Assembly (NCBI GenBank): GCA_946560065.1
Contig: CAMNUE010000002.1
Span: 1-64,000, forward strand
Reading direction: 5' to 3'
DNA from: an uncultured bacterium
GTDB lineage: Bacteria > Bacillota_I > Bacilli_A > RF39 > UBA660
DNA: 64,000 bases
The notes under the pieces were generated by a model, which made no database searches, was not told the origin of the DNA, and saw only the letters and a program-made list of their open reading frames with translations. Made by a program: the position numbers and the translations under genes. Below are positions 25,294 through 35,700 of the stretch, piece after piece (positions within the stretch are counted from its first letter, which is position 1; each line of letters begins with the position of its first letter).

Positions 25294-25617
25294 CTATTTT
25301 AAAATGTTAATTTCGTCTTTGCTATAATAAAGTACTCTTTTATTCAATAACTCAGAATACTCAATTTGTTTTCTAGTAGATTTCCCAACATAACCATCTT
25401 TATCTACTACTAAAACAATATCACTCTGTCTAATTTTTTCTTTTTGAACAAAATCTAAAATTCTTTTTTCTTCGTGCCCACAACCAGGGTTATCCCCTGT
25501 CTGATTATAAACAAGTGGAGACAAAACAATATAACCTCTAATTGATAAATCATATTCTAATTTTCTAAATAATTCTTCAAACCTAGTACTACCAATTAAA
25601 CATACATTAGTGTGCAT
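25294..25617 (-). CDS. Nucleoside 2-deoxyribosyltransferase-like protein
   Basis: 107 aa from the ATG at 25617 (MHTNVCLIGSTRFEELF), which overlaps nrdG by 11 nt; the track start at 25680 lies well inside nrdG. The small Rossmann-like fold has an N-terminal CLIGSTRF, a central SDIVLVVDKDGYVGKSTRKQIEYSE and LLNKRVLYYS. This pattern is shared by nucleoside deoxyribosyltransferase-like and DUF4406-like proteins. Its place in an nrdDG-dut operon fits deoxynucleotide salvage, but catalysis is not proven. Confidence 0.65.
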   Translation of the reverse strand: MHTNVCLIGSTRFEELFRKLEYDLSIRGYIVLSPLVYNQTGDNPGCGHEEKRILDFVQKEKIRQSDIVLVVDKDGYVGKSTRKQIEYSELLNKRVLYYSKDEINILK

Positions 25618-26143
25618 AAGCAACCTTCTCATCATTATATACGGATTTTTCTTCACCAGTATACAATACAACTTCTCCACGTCTTAACGTTTCCTGTACA
25701 TTGATAACTCTTTGATTATCCGAACCAGCCCATTTAAGTGAAGGATTTCTAAGTTCATCAACAAATTGTCCATCAACTAAAACATCTAAATAATTAAGAA
25801 CTTCTTTATCAATTATGTTTTCCATCAAGAATCCTGTCCAAGACCAAATAGTCTTGTTTGGAAATCTCTCTTTAAAAGCCTTTGCCAATTTAATAGTCCC
25901 TTTTATATTAAATGGATGCATTGGCTCTCCACCAAGAATAGATAATCCCTTAATGAATTCTTTATCACATAAGTTTAAAACTTCCTCAATAACTTCATCG
26001 GTAAACTCTTCTCCACCATTAAAGTCATGAGTATTGGGATTAAAACAATTTTTACAATTAAATGTACATCCTTGGAAAAAGATGGAAACCCTAACACCAG
26101 GGCCATCCGCAATATCCATTTTTCTTATTTTATTATATCTCAT
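25607..26143 (-). CDS. nrdG: Anaerobic ribonucleotide reductase activating protein
   Basis: 178 aa radical-SAM enzyme that generates the glycyl radical on NrdD. The cluster motif CTFNCKNC (CxxxCxxC) follows DGPGVRVSIFFQG. LSILGGEPM is the typical GGEP SAM-binding element. The track protein extends to the stop at 25607. It follows nrdD by five bases. Confidence 0.95.
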   Translation of the reverse strand: MRYNKIRKMDIADGPGVRVSIFFQGCTFNCKNCFNPNTHDFNGGEEFTDEVIEEVLNLCDKEFIKGLSILGGEPMHPFNIKGTIKLAKAFKERFPNKTIWSWTGFLMENIIDKEVLNYLDVLVDGQFVDELRNPSLKWAGSDNQRVINVQETLRRGEVVLYTGEEKSVYNDEKVAYAH

Positions 26144-26148
26144 ATTTA

Positions 26149-28338
26149 TTACGCATCCTTATTATCTACGTGAACAACACGTTCTTTTATCTCTTGAGTT
26201 CTTCCTTTATTCCAGAAATTTGAACCAATATAACCACAAGTACGTCTAGCAACATTTAATTTATCATGATCTCTATTACCACAATTTGGACAATACCATT
26301 CTAACTTATCATCAATTAATATTTCTCCAGTATATCCACATTCATGACAATAATCACTCTTAGTATTAAGTTCAGCATACATTATATTATTATAAATAAA
26401 TGTAATAACTTCCATAACAGCATCAATATTATTTGTTAAATTTGCAGTTTCAACATAACTAATAGCTCCACCTGGTGACAATTTTTGGAATTCACTCTCT
26501 AAACTTAACTTAGTAAATGCATCAATTTCTTCAAATACAGGAACATGATAACTATTAGTAATATAATTTCTATCAGTAATTCCTTTAATAACACCAAATC
26601 TATCTTTCAAACATTTAGCAAATTTATAAGTAGTTGCTTCTATTGGAGTACCATAAACACTATAATCAATATTTTCTTCAGCCTTCCACTCATTACATTT
26701 ATCTACTAAATGTTGCATAACTTCAAGACCAAACTCTTTACCTTTTCCATTATCAGTATGAGAATGTCCAGTCATATACTTAACACATTCATAAAGTCCG
26801 GCATATCCTAAAGAAATTGTTGAGTATCCTCCATGTAATAAATCATGAATAGATTCTCCCTTATCAAGTCTTGCTAAAGCACCATGTTGCCATAAAATAG
26901 GTGCAACATCACTAGTAACTTTAGAAAGTCTCTTATGACGAATTTGTAGAGCTCTATGACATAATTCAAGTCTCTCATCCATAATTCTCCAGAAATTCTC
27001 TCTATCTTTATCACTTGATAAAGCAACATCAACTAAGTTAATAGTAACAACACCTTGGTTAAATCTACCATAATATTTTCCTTTTCCTTCAACATAGTTT
27101 TTAGCCTTAGCAACATTTCCAAGTGAAATAGATCTATCTGGTGTTAAGAATGAACGACATCCCATACATGGATAACAATCACCTTCACCTAATTCATTTT
27201 TCTTTAATTCTTTCATAATCTTTTCAGAAATATAATCTGGAACCATTCTCTTAGCAGTACATTTTGCAGCTAATTCTGTTAAATAATAATATTTGCTTTT
27301 TGGATTAATATTATCTTCTTCAAGTACATATAAAAGTTTTGGGAAAGCTGGTGTAATATAAACACCTTTCTCATTCTTCATACCTTCAGTTCTCTGTTTT
27401 AATACTTCTTCAATAATCATCGCAAGTTCTTCTTTATATTCATCAGTCTCACCTAAGTACATACAAACACTTAAGAATGGAGCTTGACCATTAGTTGTTG
27501 TCATTGAGTTAATTTGATATTGGAAAGTTTGAACACCATCGGTAATTTCTTTTGCTAAATCTTCCTTAACAAACTTTTCACATTGTGCTTTTGTTAATTT
27601 TCTCTTTTTATATTTTTCTTCATAAAATTCACGAGAAGATCTAACAAAAGGAGCTAAATGTGTAAGTGTAATCGTACATCCACCATATTGACTAGAATTA
27701 ACTGCTGTAATAAGTTGTGTAGCAATTGTCATTGCTGTTAAAAATCGATGAGGTTTTTCAATCATTACTCCATTAATATTTGTACCATTCTGCAACATAT
27801 CATCAAGATTTATTAAATCACAATTATGTAATGCATTTTGTGCAAAATAATCTGCATCATGGAAATGAATTATACCATCATCATGAGCTTGTACAATGTC
27901 TTCTGGTAATAAGAAACGTCTAGTAATATCTGTACTAGTAATACCAGCAAGATAATCTCTTTGAGTAGTAACAACCTTAGCATCCTTATTAGAATTTTCT
28001 GTATTCCAATACTCACTCTCACCATCAATTAACTCTTTAATAGATTGATCTGTCGTATTACTACGACGTACTAATTCTCTTGTATAACGATATGTAATAT
28101 AATGTTTAGCAAGTTCATACTTACCAATAGACATTAATTTCATTTCAATTATATCTTGAATATCTTCAACCAAAATTCTTTTCTTACCAAGTCTTTCGAT
28201 ATATTTAATAATATTTTTTATTTGGATACTTGAAGCTCTATCTTCTTCTTCTACTTCTAAATTAGCTTTTTCAATAGCCTCCTCTATTTTAGCAGGACAA
28301 TAATCTACCATATGTCCATCACGTTTAATAACTTTCAT
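26149..28338 (-). CDS. nrdD: Anaerobic ribonucleoside-triphosphate reductase, class III
   Basis: 729 aa. The N-terminal ATP cone (KVIKRDGHMVDYCPAKIEEAI, about residues 1-95) is an allosteric site. The catalytic barrel follows, with a zinc site near the end (CHECGYTGEI...WYCPNCGNRD). The glycyl-radical loop is RRTCGYIGSNFWNKGR. The enzyme makes deoxynucleotides without oxygen, so the organism grows anaerobically. The promoter carries an operator palindrome at about -42, presumably for the divergent Crp/Fnr protein. Confidence 0.97.
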   Translation of the reverse strand: MKVIKRDGHMVDYCPAKIEEAIEKANLEVEEEDRASSIQIKNIIKYIERLGKKRILVEDIQDIIEMKLMSIGKYELAKHYITYRYTRELVRRSNTTDQSIKELIDGESEYWNTENSNKDAKVVTTQRDYLAGITSTDITRRFLLPEDIVQAHDDGIIHFHDADYFAQNALHNCDLINLDDMLQNGTNINGVMIEKPHRFLTAMTIATQLITAVNSSQYGGCTITLTHLAPFVRSSREFYEEKYKKRKLTKAQCEKFVKEDLAKEITDGVQTFQYQINSMTTTNGQAPFLSVCMYLGETDEYKEELAMIIEEVLKQRTEGMKNEKGVYITPAFPKLLYVLEEDNINPKSKYYYLTELAAKCTAKRMVPDYISEKIMKELKKNELGEGDCYPCMGCRSFLTPDRSISLGNVAKAKNYVEGKGKYYGRFNQGVVTINLVDVALSSDKDRENFWRIMDERLELCHRALQIRHKRLSKVTSDVAPILWQHGALARLDKGESIHDLLHGGYSTISLGYAGLYECVKYMTGHSHTDNGKGKEFGLEVMQHLVDKCNEWKAEENIDYSVYGTPIEATTYKFAKCLKDRFGVIKGITDRNYITNSYHVPVFEEIDAFTKLSLESEFQKLSPGGAISYVETANLTNNIDAVMEVITFIYNNIMYAELNTKSDYCHECGYTGEILIDDKLEWYCPNCGNRDHDKLNVARRTCGYIGSNFWNKGRTQEIKERVVHVDNKDA

Positions 28339-28371
28339 ATACTTACCTCACCTTTAACTTTTTTTAAATTA

Positions 28372-28421
28372 CAAATTAATTATATAAGATTTATATTAAT
28401 TTCATATGTTGCAAATGCAAC
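28372..28421 (-). promoter_or_regulatory. nrdD promoter with Crp/Fnr-type operator
   Basis: On the minus strand a perfect TATAAT (28384-28379) lies upstream of nrdD. The palindrome GTTGCA-N2-TGCAAC (28408-28421) is centred about 42 bp upstream of the predicted start, the class II activator position. There is no good -35, as expected of an activated promoter. The same palindrome occurs again at 28543. Confidence 0.7.
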
Positions 28422-28542
28422 ACTTTACATTTTTTTAAATATATTTTTTTTATATAATTTTTAAACATAATAAAATCAACAAATATCAAAAAAACTAATA
28501 TGTAAAATGCTACATGTAAAGATTGTAAATCGAACAAATAAA

Positions 28543-28578
28543 GTTGCATTTGCAACACTGTATTAAAGATGTTAAAAT
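28543..28578 (+). promoter_or_regulatory. Promoter of the Crp/Fnr gene with same operator
   Basis: GTTGCA-N2-TGCAAC (28543-28556) is the inverted twin of the nrdD operator. Its right half supplies a -35-like TTGCAA, 17 nt before TAAAAT (28573-28578). A protein bound there would block polymerase, so negative autoregulation is likely. Confidence 0.65.
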
Positions 28579-28596
28579 ATTCTCAGAGGTGACAAT

Positions 28597-29226
28597 ATGA
28601 CTAATCTTTTTAAAAATATTTCTGATAAAAATATTGATAAATTACTTCATACCTTAAAAGCAATTACTATGAGTTATGGAAGAAATGTTGATATTTTATC
28701 TAATAATAATATGGATGACTTCTTTGCCATCATTGAAGAAGGTAATCTTCAATTAATTTATAATGATTATGATGGTAATAAAACAATTATTGAAGAATTT
28801 CATGAAGGTGAAGTTTTTGGCTCACTCATATCTCAAATTAAATCTGAAGAAATAACTTGTATTACTAAAGAAAAAACAAAAATTACTTACATCGAATTTA
28901 GTCAAATTACAAATAATGATATTATAAAAACTGACTCCTATATCATTTTTATTAAAAATCTAATTAAAATCTTAAGTGAACAAGTAACAAATAAAAACAA
29001 CCGCATTGACTTACTAACTAAAAGAACTACTCGAGATAAGATTTTAGAATATTTAAAAATACAATCTCAAAAAAAAGGAAGTAAAACATTTATACTTCCA
29101 ATAACCTATACCGAACTTGCAAACTATCTATCTGTAGATAGAAGTGCCATGACCCGTGAAATAAAATATTTAAAGAATGAAGGCTTCATCGAAACAAATG
29201 GTCGAAAAATATCTCTACTATACTAA
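28597..29226 (+). CDS. Crp/Fnr-family regulator, divergent to nrdD
   Basis: 209 aa. The N-terminal cyclic-nucleotide-binding-like beta roll (FFAIIEEGNLQLIYNDYDGNKTIIEEFHEGEVFGSL) is followed by a long dimerisation helix and a C-terminal winged helix (PITYTELANYLSVDRSAMTREIKYLKNEGFIETNGRKISLL). Only one cysteine is present (ITCIT), so it cannot hold an FNR-type [4Fe-4S] cluster by itself. The effector is unknown. GAGGTGA precedes the ATG. Matching palindromes in both divergent promoters suggest it activates nrdD and represses itself. Confidence 0.82.
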   Translation: MTNLFKNISDKNIDKLLHTLKAITMSYGRNVDILSNNNMDDFFAIIEEGNLQLIYNDYDGNKTIIEEFHEGEVFGSLISQIKSEEITCITKEKTKITYIEFSQITNNDIIKTDSYIIFIKNLIKILSEQVTNKNNRIDLLTKRTTRDKILEYLKIQSQKKGSKTFILPITYTELANYLSVDRSAMTREIKYLKNEGFIETNGRKISLLY

Positions 29227-29227
29227 A

Positions 29228-29257
29228 ATAAAAAGCAATTAAAAATTGCTTTTTTTA
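29228..29257. terminator. Bidirectional terminator
   Basis: AAAAAGCAATT/AATTGCTTTTT forms a hairpin flanked by A and T runs between the convergent regulator gene and the gene at 29262. It can serve both strands. Confidence 0.85.
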
Positions 29258-29261
29258 TATT

Positions 29262-29855
29262 TTATTTTTCTTTTAACCTATCATTATATATTGAAAGAAT
29301 CTCCTCTCCCATCAGTGAAGAATCTCCATCATATTTAATCTTTAAATCATTAATAGTACTTAAGTATGAATAATAATCATTATCATTTTTTAATTCAGTT
29401 GGAATAGAATCATAAAAATTTCTATCTTCATAAACTTGATTATCATATTCATCTCTAACTCTAAAGAAATTTTTCTTTGAAAATGAATTATAAACATCTA
29501 TTGGAATAGCATATTCTAAAATTACTCTATAATCTTTTTTTCTTTTATTCATTTCTTCAAAATCATCTATAAAAACAGGAGTGGTAATTTCTTCATTATC
29601 ATATAAACCATATCCTAAGTATTTAGATACATCGTTTTCTGATACTTCAATAATTGTATAACCAACATGATAATTAGAACCCTTTATATAAGTAATATTT
29701 CTTCGGAAATAAAATTCAGCATCTTTTGAAAATCTAAAGAAATGTATATACTCAATACCATCATCATAAGAATAACTATTATTTCCTGTAATAACTTCTG
29801 CTTGAGGACAATCCATATCAAATTCTCCTCGTCTAGCACACCTATATAAATACAA
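29262..29855 (-). CDS. Conserved-looking hypothetical protein
   Basis: 197 aa, hydrophilic, starting MYLYRCARRGEFDMDCPQAE. It has a mix of beta strands (GIEYIHFFRFSKDAEFYF; SNYHVGYTIIEVSE) and acidic helices and no membrane span. An internal ATG (MDCPQAE, at about 29816) has a much better ribosome site (GAGGAG), so translation may begin there. I do not recognise the family. It is upstream of nothing on its own strand except the terminator and follows the GNAT gene by 19 nt. Confidence 0.55.
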   Translation of the reverse strand: MYLYRCARRGEFDMDCPQAEVITGNNSYSYDDGIEYIHFFRFSKDAEFYFRRNITYIKGSNYHVGYTIIEVSENDVSKYLGYGLYDNEEITTPVFIDDFEEMNKRKKDYRVILEYAIPIDVYNSFSKKNFFRVRDEYDNQVYEDRNFYDSIPTELKNDNDYYSYLSTINDLKIKYDGDSSLMGEEILSIYNDRLKEK

Positions 29856-29874
29856 TTATATCACCCCAAATATT

Positions 29875-30447
29875 TCATTTACTTTTACCAGTTTTTTCAG
29901 TTAAATCAACTTCATAAATATTATACCAATCATCATTTTCAATTCTTTTTCCACCAAACTTTTCTATTGTTCTAATTGAAGCTGTATTCCCTGGTGCAGT
30001 TGTAATAATAGGTTTTTCCAATCCCTTATCAAGCATTGGCTTTTTAAGAATTTCTAATACTTGCAACATATATCCATTCCCTCTATATTGATGAGATAAT
30101 TTATATCCAATATTTCCAAGAAAATTATCTCTCATATCATCATAAGTAATTCTAACATTTCCAATAACTCTTCCAGTTCCAGCAATTGCAATATCAAAGT
30201 TTTCACATACCACACCTACTCTATCATAATCAGAGTTAAAATATAAATCAAGCACTCCATTAGTATAATCAGGACCTCTAACAACTAAAATTTGTCTCTT
30301 TATTTCTGCCATTTCAAGTAGTAATTCATCATAAATTCTACGACCTTCAGCACTATGAAACAATTCAATATCCATCTGATAATACTTATTTTCTAGCTCT
30401 TCTAATTTTTTCTTTAATTCAGAAATCTTTTTATCTTTATCACTCAT
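29875..30447 (-). CDS. GNAT acetyltransferase with N-terminal coiled coil
   Basis: 190 aa. Residues 1-55 are a charged coiled coil (KKISELKKKLEELENKYYQM). The rest has the GNAT fold: a beta sheet (LDLYFNSDYDRVGVVCENFDI), the acetyl-CoA loop region YKLSHQYRGNGYMLQVLEIL (R-G-N-G-Y corresponds to Q/R-x-x-G-x-G/A), and TTAPGNTASIRTIEKFGGKRI, the usual 'N-x-x-S-x-x-x-x-E-K-x-G' helix. The substrate is unknown. It starts 4 nt after tex. Confidence 0.8.
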   Translation of the reverse strand: MSDKDKKISELKKKLEELENKYYQMDIELFHSAEGRRIYDELLLEMAEIKRQILVVRGPDYTNGVLDLYFNSDYDRVGVVCENFDIAIAGTGRVIGNVRITYDDMRDNFLGNIGYKLSHQYRGNGYMLQVLEILKKPMLDKGLEKPIITTAPGNTASIRTIEKFGGKRIENDDWYNIYEVDLTEKTGKSK

Positions 30448-30451
30448 AAAT

Positions 30452-32608
30452 TTATCTAGGTAATAAACTTAAACTTACCTTTCCCTTTTCAATTGAAATA
30501 TCATCTACATAACAATCAACTATATCCCCAACACTAAACAAATCTGATGGATGTTTAATAAATTTATCAGAAAGTTTAGAAATATGAGCAAGTCCATCAT
30601 CATGCAATCCAATATCTATGAATAAACCAAAATCTACTACATTACGTACAGTTCCTTGTAATTTATCCCCAACATGTAAATCTTTTATATCTAAAATATC
30701 ACTCTTTAAAATTGGTTGTGGCATCTCATCTCTTGGATCAAGATTTGGTTTTTTTAGTGATGAAACAACATCTTCAAGTGTATAGATATCTGTCTCATAC
30801 TTAGATACTAATTCTTCTAATTTTAAACCATCTAACTTTTCAATTAACTCTTTACTTCCAACATTATTAATATTTTCACCTAACTCTTCAAGTAATTTAA
30901 GCGCAATATTATAACTTTCTGGATGAATTGCAGTTGAATCTAAAACGTTATCTCCATCAGTTATTCTTAAGAAACCAACTGCTTGTTCATAAGCTTTTTC
31001 ACTTAACAATTTTTTCTTTTTTATCTCTTCACGAGACATAATCTTCCCAACTTTTTCACGATAATCAATAATCTTCTTAATAGCTGCTTTAGTAACACCA
31101 GATACATAGCTTAAAAGTGATGCAGAAGCTGTATTAACATTAACTCCTACACTATTAACACATTTTTCAACTACGAAATCTAATGAATTAGAAAGATTCT
31201 TTTGACTAACATCATGTTGATATAATCCAACACCAATACCATCTGGTGGAATCTTAACTAGCTCAGCAAGAGGATCTTGAAGACGTCTTCCAATACTTAC
31301 CGCACTTCTTTTTTCAACTGCTAAATCAGGAAATTCCTCAATAGCTTGTTTAGATGCTGAATAAATTGATGCTCCTGCTTCACTTACAATAACGTATTTA
31401 CAATTTAAATTATGTTCACGAATCATCTCAGCACAGAACTTTTCAGATTCACGAGAAGCTGTACCATTTCCAATCGCAATAATATCAACATTGTATTTCT
31501 TAATTAATTGTACTACTACCTCTTTAGAAAGACGAATTCTCTCCTCTGTATTTCCATTTAAGAAAGGTTTAATAACTGTACTATCCAAATATTTTCCATT
31601 CTTATCCACCACTGCTAATTTACAGCCATTAACATATCCAGGGTCAAAAGCAAGTACAACCTTCTCCTTCATTGGAGGAGTCAATAGTAAAGCCTCTAAA
31701 TTCTTACCAAAATTATCAATAGCAGCTTCTTCTCCCTTTTCAGTTAAATCACTTCTAATTTCTCTCTCTATTGAAGGACCAATTAATCTCTTGTAAGAAT
31801 CAGCAATTGCTCCCTTAACATAATTAGTCACAAAACTCTTCTCATTTTTAATTAATTTTCTCTCTAAGAAAGCAAGAATTTCATCTTTATTAATATCAAT
31901 ACTAACAGTAATAATCTTTTCTTTTTCTCCACGATTTAGAGCAAGAATTCTATGTGGTTTAATCCACTTAACTGGTTCATTATACTCATTATACATTTCA
32001 TAGATACCATTAGGATCTTCCGCATCCTTTTTCTTTTTAGACATAATTATTCCATTTTTATAAAAATAACTTCTAATCCACTTTCTGTAACTAGCATTAT
32101 CACTAATCCATTCAGCAATTATATAACAAGCACCAGTAACTGCTTCTTCAAAAGACTTAACCTTATCATTAATAAATCTCTTACAGAGCCCCTCTATATC
32201 ACCAGTAGTTGGGAAAGTCATCATCATTTTAGCCAAAGGCTCAAGTCCAAGTGCAATAGCCTCAGTAGCCTTAGTCTTTTTCTTTTCTTTATAAGGACGA
32301 TATAAATCTTCAACTTCAACCAACTTACTACAAGCAAGAATTTGATTCTTTAACTCCTCAGTAAGCATTCCCTTCTCATCAATTAATCTAATTACATCTT
32401 CTTTTCTTTTTAATAAATTAGCTTGATATTCATAAACTTCATTTATACTTCTAATTGTTTCTTCATCAAGCGCTCCAGTAGCTTCTTTTCTATATCTCGC
32501 AATAAAAGGAATAGTATTATCTTCACTTAATAATGTAAGTACAGTATTAACTTGATTTTCTGTAATATTTAAATTATTTGCTATCTCTTTTATAATCATC
32601 TCATTCAT
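30452..32608 (-). CDS. tex: Tex-family RNA-binding transcription accessory protein
   Basis: 718 aa. The N-terminal Tex helical domain (TIPFIARYRKEATGALDEETIRSINE), the YqgF-like domain (LAFDPGYVNGCKLAVVDKNG), helix-hairpin-helix repeats (VGVNVNTASASLLSYVSGV) and a C-terminal S1 RNA-binding domain (GDKLQGTVRNVVDFGLFIDIGLHDDGLAHISKL) are in the usual order and full length. Tex binds nucleic acids and influences transcription and virulence genes. The start may be the first or the fourth residue. Confidence 0.95.
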   Translation of the reverse strand: MNEMIIKEIANNLNITENQVNTVLTLLSEDNTIPFIARYRKEATGALDEETIRSINEVYEYQANLLKRKEDVIRLIDEKGMLTEELKNQILACSKLVEVEDLYRPYKEKKKTKATEAIALGLEPLAKMMMTFPTTGDIEGLCKRFINDKVKSFEEAVTGACYIIAEWISDNASYRKWIRSYFYKNGIIMSKKKKDAEDPNGIYEMYNEYNEPVKWIKPHRILALNRGEKEKIITVSIDINKDEILAFLERKLIKNEKSFVTNYVKGAIADSYKRLIGPSIEREIRSDLTEKGEEAAIDNFGKNLEALLLTPPMKEKVVLAFDPGYVNGCKLAVVDKNGKYLDSTVIKPFLNGNTEERIRLSKEVVVQLIKKYNVDIIAIGNGTASRESEKFCAEMIREHNLNCKYVIVSEAGASIYSASKQAIEEFPDLAVEKRSAVSIGRRLQDPLAELVKIPPDGIGVGLYQHDVSQKNLSNSLDFVVEKCVNSVGVNVNTASASLLSYVSGVTKAAIKKIIDYREKVGKIMSREEIKKKKLLSEKAYEQAVGFLRITDGDNVLDSTAIHPESYNIALKLLEELGENINNVGSKELIEKLDGLKLEELVSKYETDIYTLEDVVSSLKKPNLDPRDEMPQPILKSDILDIKDLHVGDKLQGTVRNVVDFGLFIDIGLHDDGLAHISKLSDKFIKHPSDLFSVGDIVDCYVDDISIEKGKVSLSLLPR

Positions 32609-32680
32609 ATTAACACCTCATCATTATAATATCAAAAACATAAAACTATTAAAAGTATTGACTTTTAAAGAAAAACTTAA

Positions 32681-32710
32681 ACTAAAAAGATGAACCAAAA
32701 GATTCATCTT
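32681..32710 (-). terminator. Terminator of the pilus operon
   Basis: On the minus strand AAGATGAA/TTCATCTT (32710-32703/32694-32687) with an 8-nt loop is followed by TTTTAG. The stem begins inside the stop codon of the vWA gene. Confidence 0.8.
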
Positions 32711-35700
32711 AATAATTAGGAGTGATAGTAGCCTTATAACCATAATAGTTATTACCACTACCATCAGTTCTAAACACTATTTTTACATAATCACCTGGTA
32801 TTGTAATTGTTACATTTTTCATAGTAGTTCCACCATACTTACCATATTGTTTACCAGTACTATCATATAAATATATCCAACCATAAGAAGTACTTTCTGT
32901 CTGATAATCTAAACTAACAGTAAGTGAATCAGCTCCTTCAAATGTTTTCTCATGCTCTTCATTCAATTTATTTAGATAAGGATTATGAGCAGATTCTACA
33001 ATAGCCTGATTTAATAACACAATATCAGTTATTTCTACATCTTCTTCGGGCATAATAAAATAATCATTCGTAATAAGTTTGCCATTAACTTTAAAAGATT
33101 CAATAATAAAATTACTATCCTTTGACAACAACTTAACTTTTTTCCCACTCAATGCAAAATAATCATTAACATAAACTCTCTCATCATTTATAGAAATTTT
33201 AAATTCATTTTCTAAATCTATCAAATAAGGATTACTAGCACTACCATTTCCACTTTTATATTTAATATCAGGTCGAAGTGATATTGCTGGACGTATCTCA
33301 GTATCACCAGAAGTAGACCATACCTTACCAACTTTGTCAACATATCTTCTAAAAAGATCATCAGAGTTAGTTACACCATAACTACTTGGCGTAAGAGTAA
33401 ATGTCGAATGTATAAACGATTTAGGATTAGAATTACTATCATATGCCAAATTAGCTTCTTGCCCAGTTAATAGTGCAGTTGGATAAGTTAGTGCCCCATT
33501 TCCATTATCAGAGCTAACCGTAAATCTATCATTTTTATTTACACAAGATAAATTAGAAGATGAATTACTAAAATCAATATCTGTTAAAAGACTGCCACCA
33601 TTTGGATTCCATCCAGTTTTAGGTAAATTCTCAAAGCTTCTATCATTACACCATACTGTATCTTGCAAATATGGTGTATATATTAACATATTATTACGAT
33701 ACCAAGTATCTATCGCTCTTTTTACATTTGAATCAATAGTATTAGTCTCATCATTATAAAGCATCTCATTCATAGCATCTTCCATACTTTTACCACCATT
33801 CAATGCTATATACCTAATTGAAAATACATTATGATAAATATAATATAATTCAGAACATGTACCACTATTATTAAAACAAGTATAATGATGTTTTTCAACC
33901 AAGCTCGACATTTTATCCCAATCTAATATATCAACGGTGTCAGTTAGAGTATAATTTTCTCCATCCCAAACAAATGAATTTCCATATTTAAAATTATTTT
34001 TTACATAAACATAATTCATATTATTATCATATGCATTAGTTATATAAAGCATTTCTGAACAAGATGTTTCCATACTATTACATGTATATTTATCCTTATA
34101 CAATCTATAATTATCTTTCCAATCTCTTTTATCAACAACAACAGGATTGATTAGCGTATATACACCATTATCTTCACTTACATCATCACCCAAAGTAATC
34201 ATAGATTTTGAAATAATATCCTCCTCAGTTTCACCTTTACTCAAAAGTATATAAAATATTTCATTATAATCAACTCTAGCTACATAATATAGGTAATTAC
34301 CACCATCTATATCAGAAGAACTAAATAAAGAATATTTTCCAACATAAGAATCTGGGCTATTATTTTTCCAATCAATTTTCTTTCCATCTACCAACGTATA
34401 CTTTGAACCGTCATATTGAAAACTATCAGAATAATAATAACTATATCGTTCATCAGTAGACATTGATTTATAGGACAAGACTGAATCTTGCCAATCCAAA
34501 CGTCTAGACTGGTAATCATATCTTTTATTATACATATACCCACTATCTGCTAAAGAAACCTTTTTAGGATTAAATGCTATAGAATTACTAGAATCTAATA
34601 AACTCTCACCGATTTCATTATTAGTTAAAACCGAGTTGCTACCACTATTATTACATTGGCCACCTATAGGTAAACCATTATACAAAAGTTTTACTCCTCC
34701 AGTATCTGTTGTCCTAACAATTTTCCAACAATAATCTCCAAAAATAACATTATTATTTTCAGCTGCTCCATAATAATAGTATATTTTATCTTTTCCTTTA
34801 AAAGTACTTGTATCACCTGTATATTCCTTTACATATTTTGAACTATCAGTAGCATCAGCTTTTATTTGCTTATAAAGAGTAGTTCTTTCATTAACAGTTC
34901 CATTCATTGATTTACTAATACCAACTTTACCCCATTTTGCCTTTATCAATACATCTTTCTCTGGCATAGTAAAATAATCAGAATTGATTTTCTCAACATC
35001 ATTAGTAACTATATCCCAACCTTTAAATTGATAACCATTACACTTTAGAACATTATCACTAAGTTCAATAGTATCAGAAACTAAATGTTCTTCTTCATCA
35101 GGAACATCAGTAACATTACACCCAAAAGGCTCATTAGAATCATAGATTACTTTATATTTATTAGAAAGCACTGGAGTTTTTGAAGTATCAATTTCATCTA
35201 TAATACCATCAATTTTACTATATACAGTTTCTTTATTATTAGTAGAATAAAATCCACCTTCTTCAATATATTTAGACTTCTGCTTTACTTTAATCGACAT
35301 CGCTGCCTTATTTCCTGATTTAAAATTATCTATATTCCATTTTACCTTTTGGTTATCTTTATCAAAAATAATATTTCCTTGATTAACAACAATATTCTTC
35401 TCATCGTCAATATAAAAGTACTCATCATCAATATAATCAATTATCTCAAAATTATCATATTTTATTGGAGAAATAGATGCTTCAAATAATACGTTATTTA
35501 AAGTATTCATGTCCGCAAAGAATTGATTATCACTCACTTTTTTTATTGGATCTAATATTGTATTTCCCATCTCATACTGCACACCATTAATTGTTACAAA
35601 TGGATATTTATTTTTCAAATAATCATATTGAATAATTTCATTTGGTGTTTCTTCATTTGGATAACCATCAGTTAAAAATAAAACAATACATTCTTTATTA

